Of a DNA stretch of 59,811 nucleotides, positions 1 through 7,339 are shown piece after piece. The stretch covers positions 1 to 59,811 of the forward strand of contig JABDCU010000009.1 of assembly GCA_013287965.1 (NCBI GenBank). Direction: 5' to 3'. A model generated the notes under the pieces. That model did no database searches and was not told where the DNA came from. It saw only the letters and a program-made list of their open reading frames with translations. Source of the DNA: Candidatus Omnitrophota bacterium (lineage in GTDB: Bacteria > Omnitrophota > Gorgyraeia > Zapsychrales > Fredricksoniimonadaceae). How positions within the stretch are numbered: the stretch's first letter is position 1; each line of letters begins with the position of its first letter. The position numbers were made by a program, and so were the translations under genes.

Positions 1-1
1 C

Positions 2-526
2 TCCGACATCGTCGGGATCGCCATGGTGCGCGTGTTGTCAGCCGTAATGACGGGCATTATTGTATCCGGCCGCATCGGGGCGTCTTTTGGGGCGGAGCTA
101 GCGATGATGCAGACAAACCAGGAGATCGACGCGTTTAAAACGTTGGGTGTTTCTCCTGTTGAGTTTTTGGTCCTGCCGCGCGTCCTGGCACTGGTCATGA
201 TGATGCCGGTCCTGACCATATACGCGGATTTTATGGGTGTATTAGGAGGCTTTCTTATCAGTGTCGGGATGCTTAACCTTAATTCCGTGGAATATTTGAA
301 TCATACCCAGCATGCCCTGAAATTCAGTTATGTGTGGATCGGACTTATTCACAGTTTTGTTTTTGGTGTGATCATTGCCATTGCCGGGTGTCTGCGCGGC
401 ATTCAGTGCGAACGGGACGCGGCTGGTGTGGGAAGGGCAACTACTTCGGCAGTGGTTACCGGGATCACCGGTATTGTCATTGCAACCGCGATCATCACAT
501 TTATTTGTCAGATATTGGGGGTCTAA
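2..526 (+). CDS. mlaE: MlaE/YrbE-family ABC lipid transporter permease, 5' end cut by the window
   Basis: This is the inner-membrane permease of an MCE (Mla-type) phospholipid transporter, which moves lipid between inner and outer membranes. The frame is open from base 2, so the start codon lies outside the window; the first internal ATG is at 23. The family core motif is visible (GRIGASFGAEL, then EIDAFKTLGVSP and FLVLPR), followed by hydrophobic segments to the C-terminus. The stop is 3 nt before mlaF, so the genes are clearly co-transcribed. Assignment to the family is firm; the exact lipid substrate cannot be read from sequence. Confidence 0.93.
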   Translation, partial: SDIVGIAMVRVLSAVMTGIIVSGRIGASFGAELAMMQTNQEIDAFKTLGVSPVEFLVLPRVLALVMMMPVLTIYADFMGVLGGFLISVGMLNLNSVEYLNHTQHALKFSYVWIGLIHSFVFGVIIAIAGCLRGIQCERDAAGVGRATTSAVVTGITGIVIATAIITFICQILGV

Positions 527-529
527 GCG

Positions 530-1285
530 ATGGACCCCACCATGCGGCCGGTGATCGAAGTGCTCGATCTTGATCTGGGGTATACCGGCCACACGGTGAT
601 GCGTGGTCTTAATTTTAGCGTGAATAAAGGCGATATTTTTATTGTCATGGGAATAAACGGATGCGGCAAGAGCACCTTGCTCAAAAGCCTGATCGGTCTT
701 AATGCGCCGACTAAGGGTAAGGTTTTATATTCCGGAAAGAGTTTTTGGGAGGAAGATGAAAAAGGGAAAAAGGATATTATGCGGCGTTTCGGGGTCCTTT
801 ATCAAGACGGAGCGCTTTGGAGCTCTTTGACAGTAGGGGAGAATGTGGCGCTTCCTTTACAATTATATACAAAGCTATCCGACCAGCAGGTATGGGAAAT
901 AGTATCGTTAAAACTTTCGTTAGTGGGCTTGGAAGGGTATGGGGATTTTTTTCCTGGGGGAATAAGCGGAGGCATGCGTAAACGGGCGAGCCTTGCACGG
1001 GCCATTGCCCTTGACCCGGATATTATTTTTTTTGATGAACCGTCAGCCGGGCTTGACCCCATCAACGCGCGAAAGCTTGATGACCTGATCCTTGAACTAA
1101 GGGATGGTTTGGGTGCCACGATAGTTGTCATTACGCACGAACTGGCCAGTATCTTTGCCATCGGGAATAATTCCGTATTTCTTGACGCAGAAAGTAAAAC
1201 CATGATCGCAGCCGGTGACCCCAAGGGGCTATTGGCTGGTTCTAAAGATCCCAGGGTCATCCGATTTTTAACGAGAGGGAATTAA
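530..1285 (+). CDS. mlaF: MlaF-type ABC transporter ATP-binding protein
   Basis: This 251-residue cytoplasmic ATPase powers the MCE lipid transporter. Walker A (GINGCGKSTL) lies near residue 40, the ABC signature (SGGMRKRASLARA) near residue 145, and Walker B (IIFFDEPSAGLDP) near residue 165, followed by the H-loop histidine in VITHE. SGG followed by M-R-K-R is typical of the MlaF/MCE branch. The start at 530 follows a G-rich ribosome site and sits 3 nt after mlaE. Length is normal for the family. Confidence 0.95.
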   Translation: MDPTMRPVIEVLDLDLGYTGHTVMRGLNFSVNKGDIFIVMGINGCGKSTLLKSLIGLNAPTKGKVLYSGKSFWEEDEKGKKDIMRRFGVLYQDGALWSSLTVGENVALPLQLYTKLSDQQVWEIVSLKLSLVGLEGYGDFFPGGISGGMRKRASLARAIALDPDIIFFDEPSAGLDPINARKLDDLILELRDGLGATIVVITHELASIFAIGNNSVFLDAESKTMIAAGDPKGLLAGSKDPRVIRFLTRGN

Positions 1286-1288
1286 AAA

Positions 1289-2005
1289 ATGAGCAGAAAG
1301 GTCAATAAAACAGCGATCGGGGTATTTGTGGTCGGGGCCATGGTAATGCTGATGGTAGGGATAGCGGTTTTTGGTTCAGGGGAACTTTTTAAACGGACGA
1401 CTAAATTTGTTTTATACTTTGACGGTTCTGTTAAAGGTCTTTCCGTAGGGGCACCGGTGATGTTCCGAGGAGTCAGTATCGGTACCGTCAAAGACATCAG
1501 CCTGATCTATGACCCAAAGGCCGGGACCATCATGCTTCCTGTCATTGTCGAGATTGAACAGGACCGTATCAAAGGGGCCCCCTGTTTTGGGGCATTGGGT
1601 GTGGACAAGAAGATGATCGCATTGGGCCTTCGCGGGAAACTTGAAGTGCAGAGTTTTCTGACCGGCCAGCTGATGATCTCATTCGATTTCTATCCGGATA
1701 AACCGGTGAAACTCCGCGGTATCCTCAAAGAGTATCCTGAGTTGCCCACCCTTCCCACTTCTCCGGATATTTTTGAGATCATGGATGAAATACCGATCAA
1801 AGAGATCACAAAAAACCTGGAGTCTGCCACCCAGGGGATCAATCGATTGGTCAATTCAAGCGACCTGCAAAGGAACCTTTACGAAATGCATAGTACATTG
1901 CAGGAGACGACACAGGCTATGCGTTCTGTCAGTTTGCTTACTGAATATCTTGAGCAGCATCCGGAAGCTATTTTAAAGGGAAAATCCGTTATTAAAGGAG
2001 AGTAA
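1289..2005 (+). CDS. mlaD: MlaD-type MCE domain substrate-binding protein
   Basis: A 238-residue inner-membrane-anchored periplasmic protein with one N-terminal membrane segment (about residues 8-30) and a single MCE domain (about 38-120), recognisable by the stretch GLSVGAPVMFRGVSIGTV. In the family this domain forms a hexameric ring carrying lipid across the periplasm. The C-terminal 100 residues look helical. It lies 3 nt after mlaF and 1 nt before the lipoprotein gene, in operon order permease, ATPase, MCE, lipoprotein. One MCE domain separates it from PqiB/YebT types, although the lipoprotein partner is PqiC-like. Confidence 0.93.
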   Translation: MSRKVNKTAIGVFVVGAMVMLMVGIAVFGSGELFKRTTKFVLYFDGSVKGLSVGAPVMFRGVSIGTVKDISLIYDPKAGTIMLPVIVEIEQDRIKGAPCFGALGVDKKMIALGLRGKLEVQSFLTGQLMISFDFYPDKPVKLRGILKEYPELPTLPTSPDIFEIMDEIPIKEITKNLESATQGINRLVNSSDLQRNLYEMHSTLQETTQAMRSVSLLTEYLEQHPEAILKGKSVIKGE

Positions 2006-2006
2006 G

Positions 2007-2627
2007 ATGAAGCAGATCAAGGTCAAATCCTGTTGGGGTCCAGGCGTTGTGTGCCTTACCTTGGTTTTAAGCGGGTGCATATCTACGTCCATTAGTCCGA
2101 CACCGCGTTTTTATATGCTTCAGGCTATCAATGGAGACCAATCAAGTAAAAAAATAGATATTGCTCCCGGCATGCTTATTGGCATCGGGCCTGTCAAGAT
2201 CCCGGAATATCAGGACAGGCCGCAAATAGTGACCCAGCGCAAAGAAAATACTCTTAAATTTGCTGAATTCGACCGCTGGGGAGAACCTCTTGACCTGGGG
2301 TTGGCGCGTTTGATCAGGGAGGACCTCACGGTCATGCTTCCCGGGGGAAAATTTACCTTGTACCCTTGGAACCCGTCCACTCCGGTTAAATACCAGGTGG
2401 CCGTGGAAATTGTCCGATTGGACAGTGAACTTGATCGTGACATGTTCCTTGCCGTGCAATGGATGGTCATTGATGTGAAAGACCTGAAAACACTGATCAT
2501 CAAAAGGTCCGAATTCCGTGCAGCCGTCATCCCGCAGGATTACTCCGGTTTAGACAAGACGTTAAGCACGGCTTGTGCGTCGCTAAGCAGCCAGATCGCT
2601 GAGGCACTGGCAAAACTTGAAACTTGA
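2007..2627 (+). CDS. PqiC-like ABC transport auxiliary lipoprotein
   Basis: A 206-residue probable lipoprotein. The signal peptide ends in the lipobox LVLSGC with Cys24 as the predicted lipidated residue. Downstream, the stretch PTPRFYML and the following beta-rich domain resemble the ABC-type transport auxiliary lipoproteins (PqiC/YmbA, PF03886). These sit at the outer membrane and receive substrate from the MCE tunnel. It is the last gene of the mla-like operon, and the first copy of the repeated promoter element (2643-2687) starts 15 nt after its stop. Family assignment rests on the motif and the operon context. Confidence 0.8.
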   Translation: MKQIKVKSCWGPGVVCLTLVLSGCISTSISPTPRFYMLQAINGDQSSKKIDIAPGMLIGIGPVKIPEYQDRPQIVTQRKENTLKFAEFDRWGEPLDLGLARLIREDLTVMLPGGKFTLYPWNPSTPVKYQVAVEIVRLDSELDRDMFLAVQWMVIDVKDLKTLIIKRSEFRAAVIPQDYSGLDKTLSTACASLSSQIAEALAKLET

Positions 2628-2642
2628 TCCAACATGGCTCCG

Positions 2643-2687
2643 TTATACCTTGGTACAATTGATTCTTTTTTGACCATCCCTAGGATA
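2643..2687 (+). promoter_or_regulatory. Repeated bipartite promoter element, copy 1
   Basis: The 45-bp element starts TTATACCTTGGTACAATTG, has 16 variable bases, and ends CCCTAGGATA. TTGATT serves as a -35 and TAGGAT (2681-2686) as a -10, 16 bp apart. The sequence just upstream of the -35 is an imperfect dyad (TATACC, two bases, GGTACA), placed where an activator would bind. Four more copies with exactly the same spacing lie at 4492, 9776, 14135 and 14624. It should drive 2739-4443 with a leader of about 46 nt. Confidence 0.8.
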
Positions 2688-2738
2688 ACAACAAGGAAGA
2701 TGTCCGTATAAACCAATAACGAGAAAAGAAGGTGTGCT

Positions 2739-3404
2739 ATGAAAGTAAATTACTTAAAGTTGTTTTTCGTCATGACAGCAGGGATCTTACTTGCTGGTAT
2801 CTCTGCGTTTGCGTCTGTTCCAGTACCAACGGTAAGCCAGGTGCCGGGAAGAGTGATGTGGGTGGATGTTAAGCTCGGGACAATGCAGATCAAGCTTGAT
2901 CAATCCTCCGGTTCAGGAGAAAAAAGAGAATACAGGATCACCCGCTATGAAACCCGCGTCAAAGATCCTTCGGATAAAAAGTTCCTCACCATTGATGATC
3001 TGCGGCCCGGTGAATATGTCACCCTTGACGTGATCGATGGCCAGGCAGATAAGATCATTGCCAAGATCGTTGCTGAATCATTGCAGGCGGCTGATTTTCA
3101 GGTGGCTTCCGGCCAGATCCAAACCATTGACGGGCAGGCAGGAACGCTCACCTTGCAAGAGAAGATGCGCAATGGTGTCCAAGAAGAGAGTAATCTATCG
3201 AGTTTTATCTTTGATCCCAATAATATCGTTGTTCTGCAAAGCCCCAGCATTCAGCCGGTGGCATTAGTACTGAAGCCTGGTGATTCAGTGCAGGTCCAAT
3301 TTGTGCTAAAAGATGAAAAGCAACAAGTATATTCCATTACGTTGTATGCACCACAGCATACAACGACAACCACGGTCACAACAACAACCAGCAGCACACC
3401 ATAG
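2739..3404 (+). CDS. Secreted protein with two OB-like tandem domains, unknown function
   Basis: A 221-residue protein with a clear signal peptide (cleavage after about residue 25, SAFA). The mature part seems to contain two related beta-rich units, residues about 30-110 and 115-210. Each has the pattern of a strand, V-D-x-x-x-G-T-x-x-L/I, a Thr/Asn-rich middle, then LRPGE or LKPGD followed by alternating hydrophobics, resembling DUF5666-like OB folds. The C-terminus is a low-complexity Thr-rich tail (about 15 residues). The ribosome site AGAAGG precedes the ATG. It is the first gene behind promoter-element copy 1. I do not recognise a specific function. Confidence 0.8.
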   Translation: MKVNYLKLFFVMTAGILLAGISAFASVPVPTVSQVPGRVMWVDVKLGTMQIKLDQSSGSGEKREYRITRYETRVKDPSDKKFLTIDDLRPGEYVTLDVIDGQADKIIAKIVAESLQAADFQVASGQIQTIDGQAGTLTLQEKMRNGVQEESNLSSFIFDPNNIVVLQSPSIQPVALVLKPGDSVQVQFVLKDEKQQVYSITLYAPQHTTTTTVTTTTSSTP

Positions 3405-3412
3405 AGGTCAAG

Positions 3413-3508
3413 ATGATGGACCAAGATTCAGATTGCTGGAGCCATTTGTGGCAGCTTATCAAGGCCAATGTCTTACGATTATTGGGTGACGCCAGGAGAG
3501 ACCTATGA
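3413..3508 (+). CDS. Possible 31-residue small ORF coupled to the next gene
   Basis: A short frame starting ATGATG behind a GAGG-type ribosome site encodes 31 residues (MMDQDSDCWSHLWQ...) and stops in an ATGA overlap with the start at 3505. That overlap is the same coupling arrangement used by many verified genes here. It fills the whole gap between two real genes. It has no signal peptide or known domain, and one Cys and two Trp. It could be a genuine small protein or only a translational coupler; coding status is unproven. Confidence 0.4.
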   Translation: MMDQDSDCWSHLWQLIKANVLRLLGDARRDL

Positions 3509-4443
3509 AGAAAATCTTTATAGTGGCGGGTCTGATCGTTATTGGCTTAGTGGGCATCGCCTTTGTTAAAGACCAGGTCATTAAGTCCGTGGTAACAGCC
3601 ATCGCTTCTAATGTCACAGGAGCACCGGTACATATGGATGGTTTTTCAATGGATATTTTCAGCTCAACCATCCATATTACCGGATTTAAAATGGGTAACC
3701 CCAGCGGCTTCCCGGAAGGGGTTCTGGTATCCTGCCCTAAAATAAACGTCATCTATGACAGTGCTTCCCTATTAAAGCAGGACCCTCATTTTTTACTGGT
3801 GGAGGTTGAGCTCAAAGAAATGGTGCTTACCAAGAACAAAGCAGGCAAGCTTAACGTTGATTCGTTAAAAATAGTGCATCCGTCTAAGTCTGCTTCATCT
3901 ACCCCCATGCGGATAGATCTTCTTAATTTAAGCATCGGCAAGATCGTGTACAAGGATTATACGAATGGCCCGGAACCCAGCGTTAAGGTTTTTGATATTA
4001 ATGGGCACAAAAGTTATAAACGGGTTCCCACGGCCCAGCAATTAGCCTTACTGGTGCTTGCAGAGCCCATGAAGGCTGCCGCGATCAAGAATGCTGAAAT
4101 CTATGGGGTTGCCATGTTCACCGGTGTGGCCATGCTGCCTATTGCTGTAGTGGCAACCTTTACAAGCAAAGACAGCGTGGAGCAGGTTGTTGATGCCGGT
4201 TTTGAACACACGTATGAGATCAGTCTTGAGGTAGTAAAGCGCATGGGAACAGTGACTGAACAGGATGAGTCAGGTGGGGCGATCAAAGCCAAGATCAACG
4301 GGTCCACGGTTGCTCTTATACTTAGGAAGGCTGAAGGCAATAAAACCGAAATAACCATTTCCGCACGAAAATACATGCTTCCCCAGCCGGATATCGCTGG
4401 AGGGGTTTTGTATCAGGTCCTTGATAAACTGCAATCCTCTTGA
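3505..4443 (+). CDS. AsmA-like N-terminus fused to a DUF3568-like domain, envelope protein
   Basis: A 312-residue protein with one N-terminal membrane anchor (residues 2-22). Residues about 25-170 resemble the start of AsmA-type proteins: amphipathic strands with HMDGFSMDIFSSTIHITGF and later a SLLKQDPHFLLVEVELKEM stretch. Residues about 225-312 have the DUF3568 pattern (V.....YE..LEV...MG.V.E.D..G..I.A.I.G..V.L.L....G..T.I.I), normally found as a small stand-alone secreted protein. A short hydrophobic or lipoprotein-like linker (MFTGVAMLPIAVVATF) joins them. It is second or third in the transcription unit of promoter copy 1. Function is unknown, probably at the envelope. Confidence 0.75.
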   Translation: MKKIFIVAGLIVIGLVGIAFVKDQVIKSVVTAIASNVTGAPVHMDGFSMDIFSSTIHITGFKMGNPSGFPEGVLVSCPKINVIYDSASLLKQDPHFLLVEVELKEMVLTKNKAGKLNVDSLKIVHPSKSASSTPMRIDLLNLSIGKIVYKDYTNGPEPSVKVFDINGHKSYKRVPTAQQLALLVLAEPMKAAAIKNAEIYGVAMFTGVAMLPIAVVATFTSKDSVEQVVDAGFEHTYEISLEVVKRMGTVTEQDESGGAIKAKINGSTVALILRKAEGNKTEITISARKYMLPQPDIAGGVLYQVLDKLQSS

Positions 4444-4491
4444 TTATTTTAAAGACCGCAATTTTATCCGTCGATAAATTCAAATCCGGCA

Positions 4492-4536
4492 TTATACCTT
4501 GGTACAATTGATATTATTTCGCCGCTGCCTAGAATA
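4492..4536 (+). promoter_or_regulatory. Repeated bipartite promoter element, copy 2
   Basis: TTATACCTTGGTACAATTG, 16 bases, then GCCTAGAATA. The -35 is TTGATA and the -10 TAGAAT (4530-4535). The first 24 bases agree with copy 1 almost throughout. It lies 49 nt after the preceding stop and should give a leader of about 52 nt for the autotransporter gene. Confidence 0.8.
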
Positions 4537-4593
4537 AGACCATTGAATCAACAATTTTAGTGATCAAGTACAACCTAAATGGAGGTAGTTCAA

Positions 4594-6744
4594 ATGAAGC
4601 GAATACTTTTTTCCACGTTTTTTGTTGCTGCTGTTGTGGCGGCTTGGTGCACATCAGCCTTTGCTGCGGCGGAGACCATTACCCGTACCGGAGGCGGAGG
4701 TAACCCCTATTCCTCTGAAGCAACCGGTCAGGCTGCGGGTTACTTTATGGCGGATGTAGGTGCTTCATATACCTTGAAGCTCACCAACGGTTTTCCTAAT
4801 ATTTTTACCAACAACTCAGCCGGCCCTTACATCAGTGCCGCTGTTGACACCGACACGGCTAGTTTTGCCAACCTCCTATTTGATACTGGCGACAACGCGA
4901 ACGTGTATGGGACCATTGGTGCTTCAAATCAGTTTTTAGACATCACCCTTACCGGTAGCGCCTCAGTTAATTTTGATGGGACGGTTAATACCACCACGAT
5001 GCATGTCGGAACCGGTACAGCGGACTTCTCAAGCGGGACCACGAACGTCGTATCCGGAGGCTCAACTTTTACTGGTGCTGCTGGTACCGGCACGATTGAT
5101 CTTGAAGCGAATACGGCATTCACAGGCGCTATTACGACCACGACGTCCGGTGCGGGCACGTTGGTGCTCAATAATAATACTACAGTGACTGGCGCAGTCG
5201 GCGGAACTGAGATTGGGGCGATCACCCTTCCCGGGACACTTGTTGACACAACAAGTCCAACCATCATTGGCGCGGTGAACGCCTTTACCTATAATCTGGG
5301 GGTAAACAGGTTGAATGTCCACGGTGCCCTAACGACCGGAGCAGGTGGGAATATCAATACGAGCCTGGCCAGCACGGCGATCTACGGCAACATCGCAGCA
5401 ACGGGAGCCTCAACTTTGGGAACAGCTTTCGTAGTCAATGTGACTCCTTTACAGTTGGTTGACATCCCGGCCGGGACCACGTTTTCTCTCGTCACAGCTC
5501 CGTCCGGCAATGCCCCTGCTGGGACAGTCACATCTTCCGGTGGTTTTACGTTCACCGTTGCGACCCTCGCCGGTCAGTTAACAATAACATCAACAGCCGA
5601 CATACCGGCAGTAATACCACCGGTAGCTGCTGCGGTGGCACCAGCAGTACTAACCATTACTAATCCGTCTCCTGGTTTCGCAACGGTCCAGAATTCAATC
5701 CTTGCTCTCAGCACCCAGGCGGCCGCCTCAGCGCTTGAACAGCTTAGCCCTTTGACTCCGGCTTTGGTAGCGCCTAAGGTGACATTCGAAGGGGCCAGGG
5801 AGTCTCAAAATCTTTGGTTGTCCCGCTTAGACATGTGTGATCAGTTCAGCAGTTTTTATAAAGATGATCCAAGCTGTCAGGAAAACAACCCGCAAAGCGG
5901 TTGGTGGACGAAAGGTTTCGGATATTTTGGTCACCGGAATGACAGGGGAGCCTTCCCAGGCTATGACTCCGTTATTGCCGGTGGCATGATCGCTTACGAT
6001 GTGCCCCTTAATGCTGACACGCGCGCGGGCTTAGGTCTTGGGTATACACGAAGCATCATCAATGGCAAAGAGTTCCGGGATCAGACTACTTTTGACAGCT
6101 ATCGGCCGACGGTCTATATCGGCCATGAGCAGGGGCCATGGTACGTTGATGGCAGTGCGTCATTTGGCTGGAACCAGTATGTAGGCACGCGGGACATTTC
6201 GTTTCCGGGTGTAGCTCGTAGGGCAAACGCCAAGTATGCCGGACAAGATTATACAGCTTATATTAACACAGGGTATCATATTGCCGCTCCCGCGAAATTC
6301 ATCGTGACACCGCTGGTATCGCTTCAATACAGCCGTGTGAACATGAATGGCTACACGGAAACAGGTGCCGGTGATATTGATCTGCATGTGAAGCCCCAGG
6401 GTTATCATTTTCTCGAGTCAGGCTTGGGAGCGAAGGTGGAGCGCCCCTTTAGCTTTCATAAGTGGACAATTATTCCTGATCTGCATGTCAAGTGGTTCCA
6501 TGATTTCATCAACCCGACGATGAAGCAGACGGCGGTGTTCACCACCCAAGGCGCGTCAGCGTTTACAACGCCGGGGTTAAGGACGTCCCGTGAGACCTAT
6601 GATGTCGGTACCGGCCTCACGCTCCTTTCGTGCAAATGCACCAAGAAGTACGATTGGTCGATCGCGGCTGATTACGATTATTTCTGGCGGAGTGACGGTT
6701 ATTCCGCCAATCAGGCGACACTGAGGTTTACACTTAATTTCTAA
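4594..6744 (+). CDS. Autotransporter (type Va secretion) outer-membrane protein
   Basis: A 716-residue protein. I start it at the ATG at 4594 because GGAGGT at 4581-4586 is the ribosome site; the upstream ATG at 4579 overlaps that site. The signal peptide is cleaved near residue 25 (SAFA). The passenger (about 30-390) is rich in Gly, Thr, Ser and Asn with repeating short beta units, as in a beta-helix. Residues about 436-716 form an autotransporter barrel beginning WWTKGFGYFG, and the last residue is Phe (LRFTLNF), the outer-membrane insertion signal. Two Cys pairs occur, one before the barrel and one in the last third. The passenger may be surface-displayed; its ligand is unknown. Confidence 0.88.
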   Translation: MKRILFSTFFVAAVVAAWCTSAFAAAETITRTGGGGNPYSSEATGQAAGYFMADVGASYTLKLTNGFPNIFTNNSAGPYISAAVDTDTASFANLLFDTGDNANVYGTIGASNQFLDITLTGSASVNFDGTVNTTTMHVGTGTADFSSGTTNVVSGGSTFTGAAGTGTIDLEANTAFTGAITTTTSGAGTLVLNNNTTVTGAVGGTEIGAITLPGTLVDTTSPTIIGAVNAFTYNLGVNRLNVHGALTTGAGGNINTSLASTAIYGNIAATGASTLGTAFVVNVTPLQLVDIPAGTTFSLVTAPSGNAPAGTVTSSGGFTFTVATLAGQLTITSTADIPAVIPPVAAAVAPAVLTITNPSPGFATVQNSILALSTQAAASALEQLSPLTPALVAPKVTFEGARESQNLWLSRLDMCDQFSSFYKDDPSCQENNPQSGWWTKGFGYFGHRNDRGAFPGYDSVIAGGMIAYDVPLNADTRAGLGLGYTRSIINGKEFRDQTTFDSYRPTVYIGHEQGPWYVDGSASFGWNQYVGTRDISFPGVARRANAKYAGQDYTAYINTGYHIAAPAKFIVTPLVSLQYSRVNMNGYTETGAGDIDLHVKPQGYHFLESGLGAKVERPFSFHKWTIIPDLHVKWFHDFINPTMKQTAVFTTQGASAFTTPGLRTSRETYDVGTGLTLLSCKCTKKYDWSIAADYDYFWRSDGYSANQATLRFTLNF

Positions 6745-6806
6745 ATGATTTTTTCTCCCGGGAGTCGGTGACTACGGCCTAGGAAGCAGTTAGTTGCCTC
6801 TTCTTT

Positions 6807-6842
6807 CTACCCGTCTTGTGTTTCTTAACACAAGGCGGGTAG
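6807..6842 (+). terminator. Strong stem-loop after the autotransporter gene
   Basis: A 14-bp stem (CTACCCGTCTTGTG pairing with CACAAGGCGGGTAG, one G-T wobble) closes an 8-nt loop. It lies 63 nt after the autotransporter stop. No U tract follows, so it is either a factor-dependent stop or a 3'-end stabiliser of the mRNA rather than a textbook intrinsic terminator. Confidence 0.5.
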
Positions 6843-6853
6843 AGACATTATCC

Positions 6854-6882
6854 TTGTATGGTAGGAGCTAAAAGCCTATCAT
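6854..6882 (+). promoter_or_regulatory. Predicted sigma70-type promoter for the receiver/kinase operon
   Basis: TTGTAT and TATCAT are separated by exactly 17 bp. Transcription would start near 6889, about 75 nt before the response regulator start. This promoter lacks the repeated dyad, so the two-component operon is probably not a member of the five-copy set. Confidence 0.45.
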
Positions 6883-6909
6883 GATGATGTAAAGTCCTTC
6901 TTCATAATA

Positions 6910-6930
6910 CCCTGACTGCTGACAGTAGGG
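6910..6930 (+). promoter_or_regulatory. Small hairpin in the leader of the receiver gene
   Basis: CCCT-G-ACTG, loop CTGA, CAGT-AGGG makes an 8-bp stem with one bulged G and a tetraloop. It lies in the predicted 5' leader, about 34 nt upstream of the start codon at 6964. A role in translation or RNA stability is possible but not shown. Confidence 0.3.
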
Positions 6931-6963
6931 AAAGCAATGTATTTTACAAAAGGTGGGAGTTAA

Positions 6964-7326
6964 ATGTCAGCAAATATCTATATTGTGGATGACGACGAGT
7001 CAGTGTGCCGCGCGCTCAAGACCCTCTTAATGACGTATGATTTTGAAGTAAAAACATTTAATTCGGCCCAAGGTTTTTTTGATAACGTGGCCCATGATGC
7101 TCCCGGCTGTCTGCTTCTTGACATCCATATGCCGGGGACAGACGGGTGGGAAGTCCAGCGCAAGATCCTTGCCTCCGGGTCGACCCGTCCGGTCATTTTT
7201 ATTTCCGCCGAGAAAAAAGACAATGCTTCTGTCCGCGCGCTACAGGTAGGGGCGGTGGGTTTCTTGCAAAAACCCGTTAACGGCCAGACCTTGGTGGACA
7301 TGATCAATGGCGCGTCAAAAAATTGA
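6964..7326 (+). CDS. Single-domain response regulator (receiver only)
   Basis: A 120-residue CheY-like receiver with no output domain. Acidic pocket residues are Asp9-Asp11, the phospho-acceptor is Asp53 (LLLDIHMPG), the conserved Ser/Thr position is Ser in FISAE, and the Lys lies in LQKPV. The sequence resembles the receiver halves of FixJ-type regulators and closely resembles the receiver at 9866. It has a G-rich ribosome site (GGTGGGAG). The kinase gene follows 13 nt after its stop, so it is probably a phosphorelay intermediate or phosphate sink for that kinase. Confidence 0.9.
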   Translation: MSANIYIVDDDESVCRALKTLLMTYDFEVKTFNSAQGFFDNVAHDAPGCLLLDIHMPGTDGWEVQRKILASGSTRPVIFISAEKKDNASVRALQVGAVGFLQKPVNGQTLVDMINGASKN

Positions 7327-7339
7327 CAAAGGGCTATCA

